The notes beneath the pieces are model-generated. The model ran no database searches. It was not told where the DNA came from and worked only from the letters and a program-made list of their open reading frames with translations. From a virus: a DNA stretch of 50,215 nt. Location: positions 1 to 50,215 of IMG/VR virus record IMGVR_UViG_3300047493_000197; one strand, written 5' to 3'. Shown here in pieces: positions 22,301 to 29,185 of the stretch. Each line of letters starts with the position of its first letter. The first letter of the stretch is position 1. Position numbers and translations under genes: made by a program.

Positions 22301-22804
22301 ATGATGCGGCTTGGCGGGTTGATCCTGGCGGCATGGCTGGCGCTCAGCGCGCCCGCTGCCGCCACCGAACTGCTCAATCTGTCGCCGATCACATCGGCGA
22401 TCGGCGTGACCGAGACCGGGACGTTCCAATTGCGCCCGGGTCCGGGCGGTGCGCTGCCCAGCAATATGACGCTGCAAGCCAATTTCACGTATGGCAGCGG
22501 CGGCACCTCGGTGGATGCCTACGTGCAAACCAGCCTGGATGGCGGCGGCACATGGATCGATGTGGCGGAATTCCACTTCACCACCGCGAGCGAGCGCTAC
22601 GCCTACAATCTCAATTCTTCGACGTCGGTCACGTCCGAATATACCGCGACCGATGGCTCGCTGTCGGCCAATACGGCGAAGGACGGGATTTTCGGGCCTC
22701 AATGGCGCATCAAATATTCCTCGGTTGGAACTTACGCCGGCGGCACATCGCTGCGCATTGACGCCTACGCCAACGGACTGACGGCTTTCACGCCGGGGGA
22801 CTAG
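22301..22804 (+). CDS. structural protein with signal-peptide-like N-terminus
   Basis: 167 residues; first ATG 22301 follows GGAGG. Residues 1-22 (MMRLGGLILAAWLALSAPAAA) look like a signal peptide with an AAA cleavage site, unusual for a head-region protein. The rest is beta-rich (GTFQLRPGPGG, MTLQANFTYGSGG, WIDVAEFHFTTASERYA). It may be a virion protein processed or inserted in the membrane, or a misread start. Unrecognised. Confidence 0.65.
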   Translation: MMRLGGLILAAWLALSAPAAATELLNLSPITSAIGVTETGTFQLRPGPGGALPSNMTLQANFTYGSGGTSVDAYVQTSLDGGGTWIDVAEFHFTTASERYAYNLNSSTSVTSEYTATDGSLSANTAKDGIFGPQWRIKYSSVGTYAGGTSLRIDAYANGLTAFTPGD

Positions 22805-22809
22805 CCGGC

Positions 22810-23274
22810 ATGACCTGGTCGTACAGTTTAACCGACCTCGCCAACACGCCGAAGGATCAAATCCGGCTCCTGATCGGCGACACGGTGTCGACCGATCAAC
22901 AGATGCAGGATGAGGAAATTCTGTATCACTTGACGCAACGCTCTACCGTTTGGGGCGCCGCGGCGGAATGCTGCCGCACCTTGCAGGCGCGCTATTCACG
23001 CAGCGTCGATCAAACTGCCGCTGGCACATCGATCTCTTATTCGCAGATGGCGAAGGCCTACGGCATCAAAGCGGCCGAGTTCGAAGCGAAGGCCGCGGCC
23101 GGCGGTGCCGGGCTGCCTTATGCTGGCGGCATCTCGGTCGCTGACAAAATCAACCAAGAGCAAAATTCGGATCGCGTCGAGCCGCAATTCCAGATCGGCA
23201 TGGACGATGACTTCTATCCGATTGGACCCGGCGGCAACGAAAGCGATGTCGGGGATGGCGGTGGCGGTGGATGA
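22810..23274 (+). CDS. head-tail connector (gp6-like) protein
   Basis: 154 residues. The N-terminal part is typical of head-tail adaptors: LANTPKDQIRLLIGDT (about 8-23), then DEEILYHLTQR and a helical AAAECCRTLQARYSRS. The C-terminus ends in an acidic Gly run. It attaches to the portal ring and fits between portal and tail. It overlaps the next gene by ATGA. Confidence 0.75.
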   Translation: MTWSYSLTDLANTPKDQIRLLIGDTVSTDQQMQDEEILYHLTQRSTVWGAAAECCRTLQARYSRSVDQTAAGTSISYSQMAKAYGIKAAEFEAKAAAGGAGLPYAGGISVADKINQEQNSDRVEPQFQIGMDDDFYPIGPGGNESDVGDGGGGG

Positions 23275-23714
23275 CGCGGCCTTGGGAGAATGTCTCGCCG
23301 AGCGCGCGGCTCTGGGAAGCGCAACAGCCGCTCTTTAACCGCACGGTGGCGGTGCATCGCTCGAAAACGAATGCCGTCACCACGGGCGGGAGCCCGCAAG
23401 TCGGGTTGACCGGCTATTCCGGCCGGGAGCAATCGACTGCCTCCGCGGACGCCGAAGGCGAGACGGTGCTGTTCACCGGATTGCCCGCAGCCATCCAGGC
23501 GAAACGCGCCGGCCGCACCAAGGGCACGCTGTTGGCGGCCGATATCGTCGACAAACCAGAATGGGTGATCCTCATCCCGGCGTCGGCGATCGCGCAATAC
23601 GCGATCCGCGACCGCGACATCATCGTTGACGATGAGCAATACCGTTATATGGTCGCGTCGAATTATTGGACGCTGGTAGGCTACCAACTCTCGTGCATCC
23701 GACTGGAGACTTAA
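23271..23714 (+). CDS. head-closure-like protein
   Basis: 147 residues after the adaptor gene. The beta-rich second half (DKPEWVILIPASAIAQ, RDRDIIVDDEQYRYMVAS) resembles head-closure or stopper proteins that seal the connector. The N-terminal part is less typical. The assignment rests mainly on position and length. Confidence 0.6.
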   Translation: MTRPWENVSPSARLWEAQQPLFNRTVAVHRSKTNAVTTGGSPQVGLTGYSGREQSTASADAEGETVLFTGLPAAIQAKRAGRTKGTLLAADIVDKPEWVILIPASAIAQYAIRDRDIIVDDEQYRYMVASNYWTLVGYQLSCIRLET

Positions 23715-23719
23715 AGCGC

Positions 23720-23983
23720 ATGCTGACGAAAGAGCAAATCGTAGCGACGCTCGAAAAGCTGCACGGCGAACGCGCGCAGGCCGAAGCGATGTTTGTTCAA
23801 GCCCAGGCGCAGATGGCGCAAGCGCGCGACACGATGATCCGGGCCGAAGGCGCGATCAACGCTACCAAATATCTGCTGGCGCAGATCGAGGCAGCGGTGA
23901 GCGCGGACGCCGAACAGCCCGCGAAAGCGGCTGAGGCTCCACTCCCGCAGCCGGTCGAGCAGGAAGCGGCCGCCGCGGCTTAA
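23720..23983 (+). CDS. coiled-coil small protein
   Basis: 87 residues from ATG 23720. Almost entirely one charged helix (EQIVATLEKLHGERAQAEAMF, ARDTMIRAEGAINATKYLLAQIE) with an Ala/Pro/Glu tail. Unrecognised. The stop (23981-23983) overlaps the convergent antisense mini-gene by 4 bp. Confidence 0.6.
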   Translation: MLTKEQIVATLEKLHGERAQAEAMFVQAQAQMAQARDTMIRAEGAINATKYLLAQIEAAVSADAEQPAKAAEAPLPQPVEQEAAAAA

Positions 23984-24135
23984 CGGTCGCCGACGTAATG
24001 GCTGCCTTTGCCGTGACTGCCGACGCCGCCGATACTGTGGCTGCCGGTGCGCCCGCGCGCATCACCATCGGTGATGCTGAGCGCCAGCAAGATGAGGGCT
24101 GCGCATAGCAGCGCGCCCGCTTTCACGTATTGCAT
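23980..24135 (-). CDS. antisense exported mini-protein (moron-like)
   Basis: 51 residues on the minus strand inside the plus-strand late operon. ATG 24135 has an excellent ribosome site (GGGAGG, 6 nt). Residues 1-27 are a signal peptide (MQYVKAGALLCAALILLALS, cut near DGDA). The mature part is Gly/Ser/His-rich (GRTGSHSIGG, GSHGKGSHYVGD), a style common in small exported alphaproteobacterial proteins. Orientation and export signal fit a moron, i.e. a gene of use to the host lysogen. It may have its own promoter, since the operon runs the other way. Confidence 0.65.
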   Translation of the reverse strand: MQYVKAGALLCAALILLALSITDGDARGRTGSHSIGGVGSHGKGSHYVGDR

Positions 24136-24164
24136 CTTCGCCTCCCGTCCGACGGTGACCCTTC

Positions 24165-25070
24165 ATGGCCGATCTGTCGGATGTTACCGCGTACATCGCC
24201 AGCGCGGTAGCGGCAGTCGTCTATCCGAACGGCACGGCGTCACCATCGATCGCGCCGGTCCCGGTCGGGTACACCAACCCGGCCGACGTGCGCATTTTCG
24301 AAGGCTGGCCGGTCCCCGAACAGCTCGACCTCGATCTGGCCGGCCAGGTGATGAGCGGCTCGCCGCCGGTGCCGACTGGACGCGCGAACGGACCCGTCCC
24401 GAACGTCTCGATCTATCCGCTGCCGGGCGCGACCGCGATCCCGTATCAGATCCTCGATAAAACCTACGTGGTGACGCCGGTCACCCTCGGCCTCACAGTC
24501 GTGGTCGAAGGCAACGCGGTTACGATCACGGGCACGCCGAACGCCGGCGAGTTCGTCACCATCGTGGCGGATCGGGAATATATCTTCTCATGCGGCGGCG
24601 CATCCGCGAGCGCCGTGCTCGCAGCGCTGCTCACCGCCGCGCAGGCCGATTATCCGACCGCGAGCCTGGCCGGCTCGACGCTCACCATCCCGGCCGAATA
24701 CTCGCTTGTGGCCCGCCAGGGCGGCCAGGCCACGCTCGGCAAGGTCACCCATCGCCAGCGCCAGGGCGTCATGGTGACGGTGTGGGCGCCGGATCACAAC
24801 ACGCGCTCGGTACTGGCCAAAGCCATCGACGGCGCATTGAAACAAAATCTTGTCGTGACGCTGCCGGACGGCACCGATGCGCTGATCACCTACCAGAGCA
24901 CGACCGTCACCGACGAAAGCCAGAACGTCACCGTCTACCGGCGCGATCTCAACTTTCAGGTCGAGTACGCGACGCTCGAAACCTTCACGGGCACCACCAT
25001 CACGGCGGTCGGGACCACCATTCAAAGCGGCGCCACCGATCGTCAACCGGAAATCTCGCTCGCCAGCTAA
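24165..25070 (+). CDS. tail-module structural protein
   Basis: 301 residues, ATG 24165. The N-terminal domain (MADLSDVTAYIASAVAAVVYP) resembles tail-completion proteins. The middle (VEGNAVTITGTPNAGEFVTI, then ASAVLAALLTAAQ) looks like an inserted Ig-type domain. The C-terminal half (GVMVTVWAPDHNTRSVLAKAID, VYRRDLNFQVEYATLE) is like tail terminator or connector folds. It lies just before the sheath gene. Exact role uncertain. Confidence 0.65.
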   Translation: MADLSDVTAYIASAVAAVVYPNGTASPSIAPVPVGYTNPADVRIFEGWPVPEQLDLDLAGQVMSGSPPVPTGRANGPVPNVSIYPLPGATAIPYQILDKTYVVTPVTLGLTVVVEGNAVTITGTPNAGEFVTIVADREYIFSCGGASASAVLAALLTAAQADYPTASLAGSTLTIPAEYSLVARQGGQATLGKVTHRQRQGVMVTVWAPDHNTRSVLAKAIDGALKQNLVVTLPDGTDALITYQSTTVTDESQNVTVYRRDLNFQVEYATLETFTGTTITAVGTTIQSGATDRQPEISLAS

Positions 25071-25082
25071 CGAGGCCTCGGC

Positions 25083-25322
25083 ATGCCCTACAAATTGGTT
25101 TGCACCCAGCCGTTTCACGACCGGCCGACGAACGCTCATATCGGCAAGGGCCAGCAAATCCACGACCAGGACGAGGTCGCGCGCCATCTGCGCGATCGCG
25201 AGAAGCACTTCGTCAAGGTGCCGATGAACAAAGCCGAACAGGCGGCCGAAGCCGACCGTCAGGCGCAAGTCGCGCTCGCTGCCAAAGCGCGGGCGGACAA
25301 ATCCGCACCCGCCGCCGCGTAA
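25083..25322 (+). CDS. small basic protein before the sheath gene
   Basis: 79 residues from ATG 25083. N-terminal MPYKLVCTQPFHDR and a helical charged C-terminus (NKAEQAAEADRQAQVALAAK). Similar small proteins often precede sheath genes. The function is not known. Confidence 0.6.
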   Translation: MPYKLVCTQPFHDRPTNAHIGKGQQIHDQDEVARHLRDREKHFVKVPMNKAEQAAEADRQAQVALAAKARADKSAPAAA

Positions 25323-25369
25323 CGCGCCGTTACCGCAACCGTTTTCCTCTCATTTTCTGAGGTCGCGCG

Positions 25370-27634
25370 ATGCCGCAGAGCTTTCTCGACGGCCAACAAA
25401 ACTTGGCCGCTCTTACCGTCCCCGGCGTCTATGTCGATATCATCCTGCCGACGCCGATCCTGCTCGGTACGCCGACGAATATCGAAGGCCTAGTCGGCGT
25501 CGCCTCGTGGGGTCCGACCAACTCGATCATTCCGGCGACGCAAGTGTCCGATGCGGCGCTGTCGCTCGGACCGCCCACGATCCGCAATAACGACATCGTC
25601 TCACACATCGAAGCGGCGACCCAGGTCGGCGGCTCGATCGGCTTCAAGTGCATCCGCGTCACCGACGGCACGGACACGGCGGCAGCGGCCAACATCAACC
25701 CCGTCGCGGCCGTGGCCGCGGCGGGTTCGATCGCGTTCACCACCAATCCGGCCAACAACTCCACAATCGCGATCGCCGGCACCACGGTGACGTTCGTCAC
25801 GTCTGGCGCGACCGGCAATCAGGTCAATATCGTCTCCGGCAACCTCGCGAGCACGCTCGCAGCGCTGTTGACGTTCCTCCAGGCCTCGGCCGACAGCAAT
25901 CTCGTCAAGTGCACGTACACGCTGAGCGGCAACACGCTCAATGTGACGGCGGCGACGGCCGGCACGGCGGGCAACAGTCTCGCACTATCGACGACCGTGT
26001 CGGGCGCGACCGCCTCTGGCTCGACCCTGTCCGGCGGTGCGGCAGCGACTTACGGCATCGCCATCACCGCGAAATATACCGGGGTCGTCGGCAACACCAT
26101 CGCCGTCGACGTGGTCAACGGCACGAAGCCCAACACGCTCATGGGCATTGTGTCGTTCCCCGGTGCGGCACCCGAACAGTTCAACAATATCGCGACCGGG
26201 GCGGCGAACGCGGCGGGCTCGATCGCGTTTACGGCCCAGCCCTCGGCGAACCAAACCGTCACGCTGGGCGGCACGGCCGTCACGTTCGTGGCTTCTGGCG
26301 CGAGCGGCGCTCAAGTCAACATCGCGTCGTCGCTCGCCGGCACGTTGCAGGCGCTCGCGCTGTTCCTCAACGCGTCCGCCGACGCCAATATTTCGCAGTG
26401 CAATTATTCGATCAGCGGCACCACGCTCCAGGTCACCAACAAAACCCCGGGCACCGCGGGCAATGCCTTTACGCTGGCGACGACCGTCACGGGCGCGACT
26501 GTGTCGGGCGGCACGCTCTCCGGCGGTGCCGCGGCCGGTAGCGCGTTCTGGACCAATCTGGCGTATGCCATCAACAACGGGACGTCATACCGCGGGCCGT
26601 CGAAATTCGTCATCGCGACGGCCGGCGCGACGGCGGTGCAGCCGACCCTCGCCAGCCCGGTCACGCTCTCGGGCGGCACCGATGGTGCGTCCGGCGTCAC
26701 CGACGCCATCCTCATGGGCCAAGACGTGCTGCCCCGTAAGGGCATGTATGCGCTCCGCTCCTCGGGCTGCGACGGCTTTACGCTGATCGATCATGCCACG
26801 CCGTCGTACTGGGCGGCGATGGAGGCGTTCGCGCTCTCGGAAAATATGATCCCGGTCGTGTCGACGCCGTCGGGCACTTCGTATGCCACGACGATCGCGG
26901 ATCGCGTGGCGGCGGGTGCGGACTCGCCGTGGGCGTGGATTATCTCGGGCGACTGGCCGACGTTCTTTGACGCCTACAACGGGGTCTCGCGGCTCATCAA
27001 TCCTACCGCCTTCGGCATCGGCATCCTTGGCAACCTCGGGCCGCAAGAGTCGCCGCTCAACAAGCCGTTGACGGGCATATCGGCGACACAGACCTCGACG
27101 CTCGGCGAAACCTACGGTCAAACCGACCTGTCCCTGATCAACCAGGGCGGCATCGACGTGATCCTGCCGGCATCGCAATCGCCCGGCGGCGACTATTACT
27201 CGTTCGCCTCGGGCCGCAACGCGTCGTCGAACACGGCCGCGAACGGCGTCGAATACACGCGCATGACGAACTTCTTGGCGCGGACGGCACAGACCGCCGC
27301 CGCGGGATCGTTCATCGGTCAGTTGCAGTCGATCCAGGCCAACGATCAGACGCGGCAGAACGCGGCCGATCTGTTCAACGGCCTGTCTGCGCAACTCGCG
27401 TCGCCGCAGGTCGGCAACGGCATCAACGGCCAGGGGATGATCGACGACTGGGCGGTGCAGTGCAATCTCGCCAACAACACGCCGCAAACTCAGGCCGCCG
27501 GTTATCTGTTCCTATACTGGCAGGTCCGCTACCTCAACGTGATCCGCTACTTCGTCGTGAAATTCGAGGGCGGCGGCAATGTCACGGTGAGTGTGCAGAG
27601 CACGGCGCCGACCGGGTCCACGCTGCCAGCCTAA
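25370..27634 (+). CDS. contractile tail sheath protein
   Basis: 754 residues, longer than typical sheaths of about 400-500. N-terminal sheath start (VPGVYVDIILPTPI, LVGVASWGPTN). C-terminal sheath core has AILMGQDVLP, YWAAMEAFALSENMIPVVS and ending LYWQVRYLNVIRYFVVKFEG, the strands that interlock subunits. Two insertions of about 110 residues (117-226 and 281-389) repeat each other and explain the extra length. They would project from the sheath surface. The sheath contracts around the tube to drive it into the host envelope. Confidence 0.9.
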   Translation: MPQSFLDGQQNLAALTVPGVYVDIILPTPILLGTPTNIEGLVGVASWGPTNSIIPATQVSDAALSLGPPTIRNNDIVSHIEAATQVGGSIGFKCIRVTDGTDTAAAANINPVAAVAAAGSIAFTTNPANNSTIAIAGTTVTFVTSGATGNQVNIVSGNLASTLAALLTFLQASADSNLVKCTYTLSGNTLNVTAATAGTAGNSLALSTTVSGATASGSTLSGGAAATYGIAITAKYTGVVGNTIAVDVVNGTKPNTLMGIVSFPGAAPEQFNNIATGAANAAGSIAFTAQPSANQTVTLGGTAVTFVASGASGAQVNIASSLAGTLQALALFLNASADANISQCNYSISGTTLQVTNKTPGTAGNAFTLATTVTGATVSGGTLSGGAAAGSAFWTNLAYAINNGTSYRGPSKFVIATAGATAVQPTLASPVTLSGGTDGASGVTDAILMGQDVLPRKGMYALRSSGCDGFTLIDHATPSYWAAMEAFALSENMIPVVSTPSGTSYATTIADRVAAGADSPWAWIISGDWPTFFDAYNGVSRLINPTAFGIGILGNLGPQESPLNKPLTGISATQTSTLGETYGQTDLSLINQGGIDVILPASQSPGGDYYSFASGRNASSNTAANGVEYTRMTNFLARTAQTAAAGSFIGQLQSIQANDQTRQNAADLFNGLSAQLASPQVGNGINGQGMIDDWAVQCNLANNTPQTQAAGYLFLYWQVRYLNVIRYFVVKFEGGGNVTVSVQSTAPTGSTLPA
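25718..26047 (+). repeat. sheath insert domain, copy 1
   Basis: Encodes sheath residues 117-226: AAGSIAFTTNP, TTVTFVTSGATGNQVNI, NTLNVTAATAGTAGNS, STLSGGAAA. It aligns along its length with copy 2 at 26210-26536. Similarity is clear in protein and weaker in DNA, so the duplication is not recent. Ig/BIG-like beta domain by pattern. Confidence 0.85.
26210..26536 (+). repeat. sheath insert domain, copy 2
   Basis: Encodes sheath residues 281-389: AAGSIAFTAQP, TAVTFVASGASGAQVNI, TTLQVTNKTPGTAGNA, GTLSGGAAAG. The same motif order and spacing as copy 1, separated from it by 54 residues of sheath-like sequence (YGIAITAKYTGVVGNTIAV). Confidence 0.85.
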
Positions 27635-27674
27635 AACTCAAATCTCTCTCTGATCTCGCAAGGAGACGATCCCG

Positions 27675-28112
27675 ATGCCTATCAATGGCATGACCGTCGG
27701 GCCGGACTATACGTTCGGCTATTACGACGCCAATTCCGGCGCGCTCATCAACTTGGGCGACGTGCAGAACGTGCAAATCTCGCGGCAAAAGCACGATATC
27801 GCCTCACATCCCTACAACAACGTGCCGCGCTTCGGGAATATCGCCGCCGGCTACCGCATCACCGGCACGGTGGTGCGCGGCGTTTCCGCATTGGAGGATT
27901 TCCAGATCACGCTCGATCAGATGTTTAACAATGGGAAGGCGGTACAGCCTGGCTATCTGAACGAAACGATCAACAACGCCGACGGATGGATTTCGCGATA
28001 TCAATACACGAACTTCACGTTCGCCCTCACCGAACACGGCGACGTGTCGCGCGAAAAGACCGTGACCCTGAAATTTGAAGGCATGGCCTCGGATAAGGTA
28101 TCGCTGGCTTGA
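27675..28112 (+). CDS. tail tube protein
   Basis: 145 residues directly after the sheath, ATG 27675 with AAGGAG. Pattern typical of DUF3277-type tubes: SRQKHDIASHPYNN, AAGYRITGTVVRG and GDVSREKTVTLKFEGMA. It stacks as hexamers to form the DNA conduit inside the sheath. It overlaps the chaperone gene by TTGA. Confidence 0.85.
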   Translation: MPINGMTVGPDYTFGYYDANSGALINLGDVQNVQISRQKHDIASHPYNNVPRFGNIAAGYRITGTVVRGVSALEDFQITLDQMFNNGKAVQPGYLNETINNADGWISRYQYTNFTFALTEHGDVSREKTVTLKFEGMASDKVSLA

Positions 28113-28573
28113 ACCGAAAGATGCGCCGCGCGCTGGCTTCTAGCCAGCGCCTAGCGAGCGCTGCTCCAATAGTCCAGCCAGCCACGGCCGAAGCGCGGCC
28201 GGTCGTGGCGTTAGCCAACCCCGCGCCGCAGGATCAGCATCGCATGACGACGGAAACGAAGCCGACGGTGGTCGTTAAGGACAGCCACGGCCGATCCATC
28301 ACCATTCAAAAGCTGAACGCTCTCGACCGTCTGCGCTTGTTCGAAGCGCTCGGCTCCGAACTCTCTGACAACACTCTCTATCTCGGCTATGCCATGATCG
28401 CGGCATGCGTGACCGCCATCGATAATGCGCCGGAGGCATCACCGAACAGCAAACGCGACATCGAACTGATGGTGCAGAAGCTCGGTGACGAAGGGCTGGC
28501 GGCAATCAATAAAGGCTATAAAGAGAATTTTGCCGGTGGCGAAACCGGCGATCTGGCGAAAATAAAAAACTAA
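28109..28573 (+). CDS. tail assembly chaperone, short form (gpG-like)
   Basis: 154 residues, start TTG 28109 overlapping the tube stop; a possible alternative start is ATG 28243 (MTTETKPTVVV), which lacks a clear ribosome site. The core has VVVKDSHGRSITIQKLNALDRLRLFEALG, split by turns, and EGLAAINKGY. It ends exactly after the slippery AAA AAC then TAA. Between tube and tape-measure genes this is the gpG position; it binds the tape measure during tail assembly. Confidence 0.8.
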   Translation: MNRKMRRALASSQRLASAAPIVQPATAEARPVVALANPAPQDQHRMTTETKPTVVVKDSHGRSITIQKLNALDRLRLFEALGSELSDNTLYLGYAMIAACVTAIDNAPEASPNSKRDIELMVQKLGDEGLAAINKGYKENFAGGETGDLAKIKN

Positions 28574-28743
28574 CCCGCGATCCCGCGCTGCGCGAATGCC
28601 TCGCGTTGATCAAGCACGGGATCGCGCCGGACATGGCCTTCAACCTGTCGAACGATATGCGCGTCGCCTTCCTCGTCATCTTTGGCGAAATGGCTGGCGG
28701 CGAGTTTGACTGGGGTTCGGGCAAGTGGGCAGAGCGAGGGTAA
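28109..28743 (+). CDS. tail assembly chaperone, -1 frameshift fusion (gpGT-like)
   Basis: A -1 shift on A AAA AAC (28564-28570) avoids the TAA at 28571 and adds 57 codons, giving a 211-residue fusion ending at TAA 28741-28743. The extension contains IKHGIAPDMAFNLSNDM, FGEMAGGEFDWGSGKW; the GE-x-x-GG-x-FDW pattern is typical of chaperone T extensions. There is no good independent start for the extension. The fusion recruits tube subunits to the tape measure. Confidence 0.82.
28564..28626 (+). promoter_or_regulatory. programmed -1 frameshift signal
   Basis: The slippery heptamer A AAA AAC (28564-28570) is in the correct zero frame. A 5-nt spacer (containing the zero-frame TAA) follows. Then comes a perfect 10-bp stem, CGCGATCCCG at 28576-28585 pairing with CGGGATCGCG at 28617-28626. 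An inner hairpin (CGCGA / TCGCG) lies within the loop. All three parts of a standard frameshift site are present. Confidence 0.85.
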
Positions 28744-28747
28744 GCCG

Positions 28748-29185
28748 ATGATAAGCCTCGACCAGCTCGCCTCCTTGTTCGACGCGGCCGCGGTCCGTTG
28801 CCACGAAGAACTGGAAATAGACCTCGCGAAGATTGGCGAACTCACCTCGACGATGGCCGCCGAATACATCGGCAATAACATGGCTGGCTGGCCGCCACTC
28901 GCGGCATCCACCGTCGCAGAGAAGGCCGCAAAGGGCTACCCGGTGCCGGCGCCGTTGCTTCGCACCGGGGCGATGCGCGATTCGATCAAGGCCGAAGTCG
29001 ATCCGTTCGCGCTGGAGCTGGTCGTCGGTTCTACCGACAAGGTCGCCGTGTATCAGGAAATGGGCACCTCGCGCGGTATCCCGCCGCGGCCGTTTCTTGG
29101 GCTTGCTATGTCGAACAGTCTCGAGCACGCACAAGAGGCGCTGGGCGAAACCGCCGTTAAACTGATAACGCCAGGTAGCCGATGA
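28748..29185 (+). CDS. HK97 gp10-like tail completion protein
   Basis: 145 residues from ATG 28748, four bases after the frameshift product ends. The C-terminal half is diagnostic: LLRTGAMRDSIKAEVD, KVAVYQEMGTSRGIPPRPFLGLA. This matches HK97 gp10/virion-morphogenesis proteins. These usually lie before the sheath or tube genes; here the gene sits between chaperone and tape measure. It overlaps the tape measure by ATGA. Confidence 0.78.
   Translation: MISLDQLASLFDAAAVRCHEELEIDLAKIGELTSTMAAEYIGNNMAGWPPLAASTVAEKAAKGYPVPAPLLRTGAMRDSIKAEVDPFALELVVGSTDKVAVYQEMGTSRGIPPRPFLGLAMSNSLEHAQEALGETAVKLITPGSR

Noticed and set aside
25718-26536. Sheath repeats as a recent DNA duplication or assembly error
   Set aside because: The copies differ at many amino-acid and silent positions, so this is an old duplication and not an assembly artefact.
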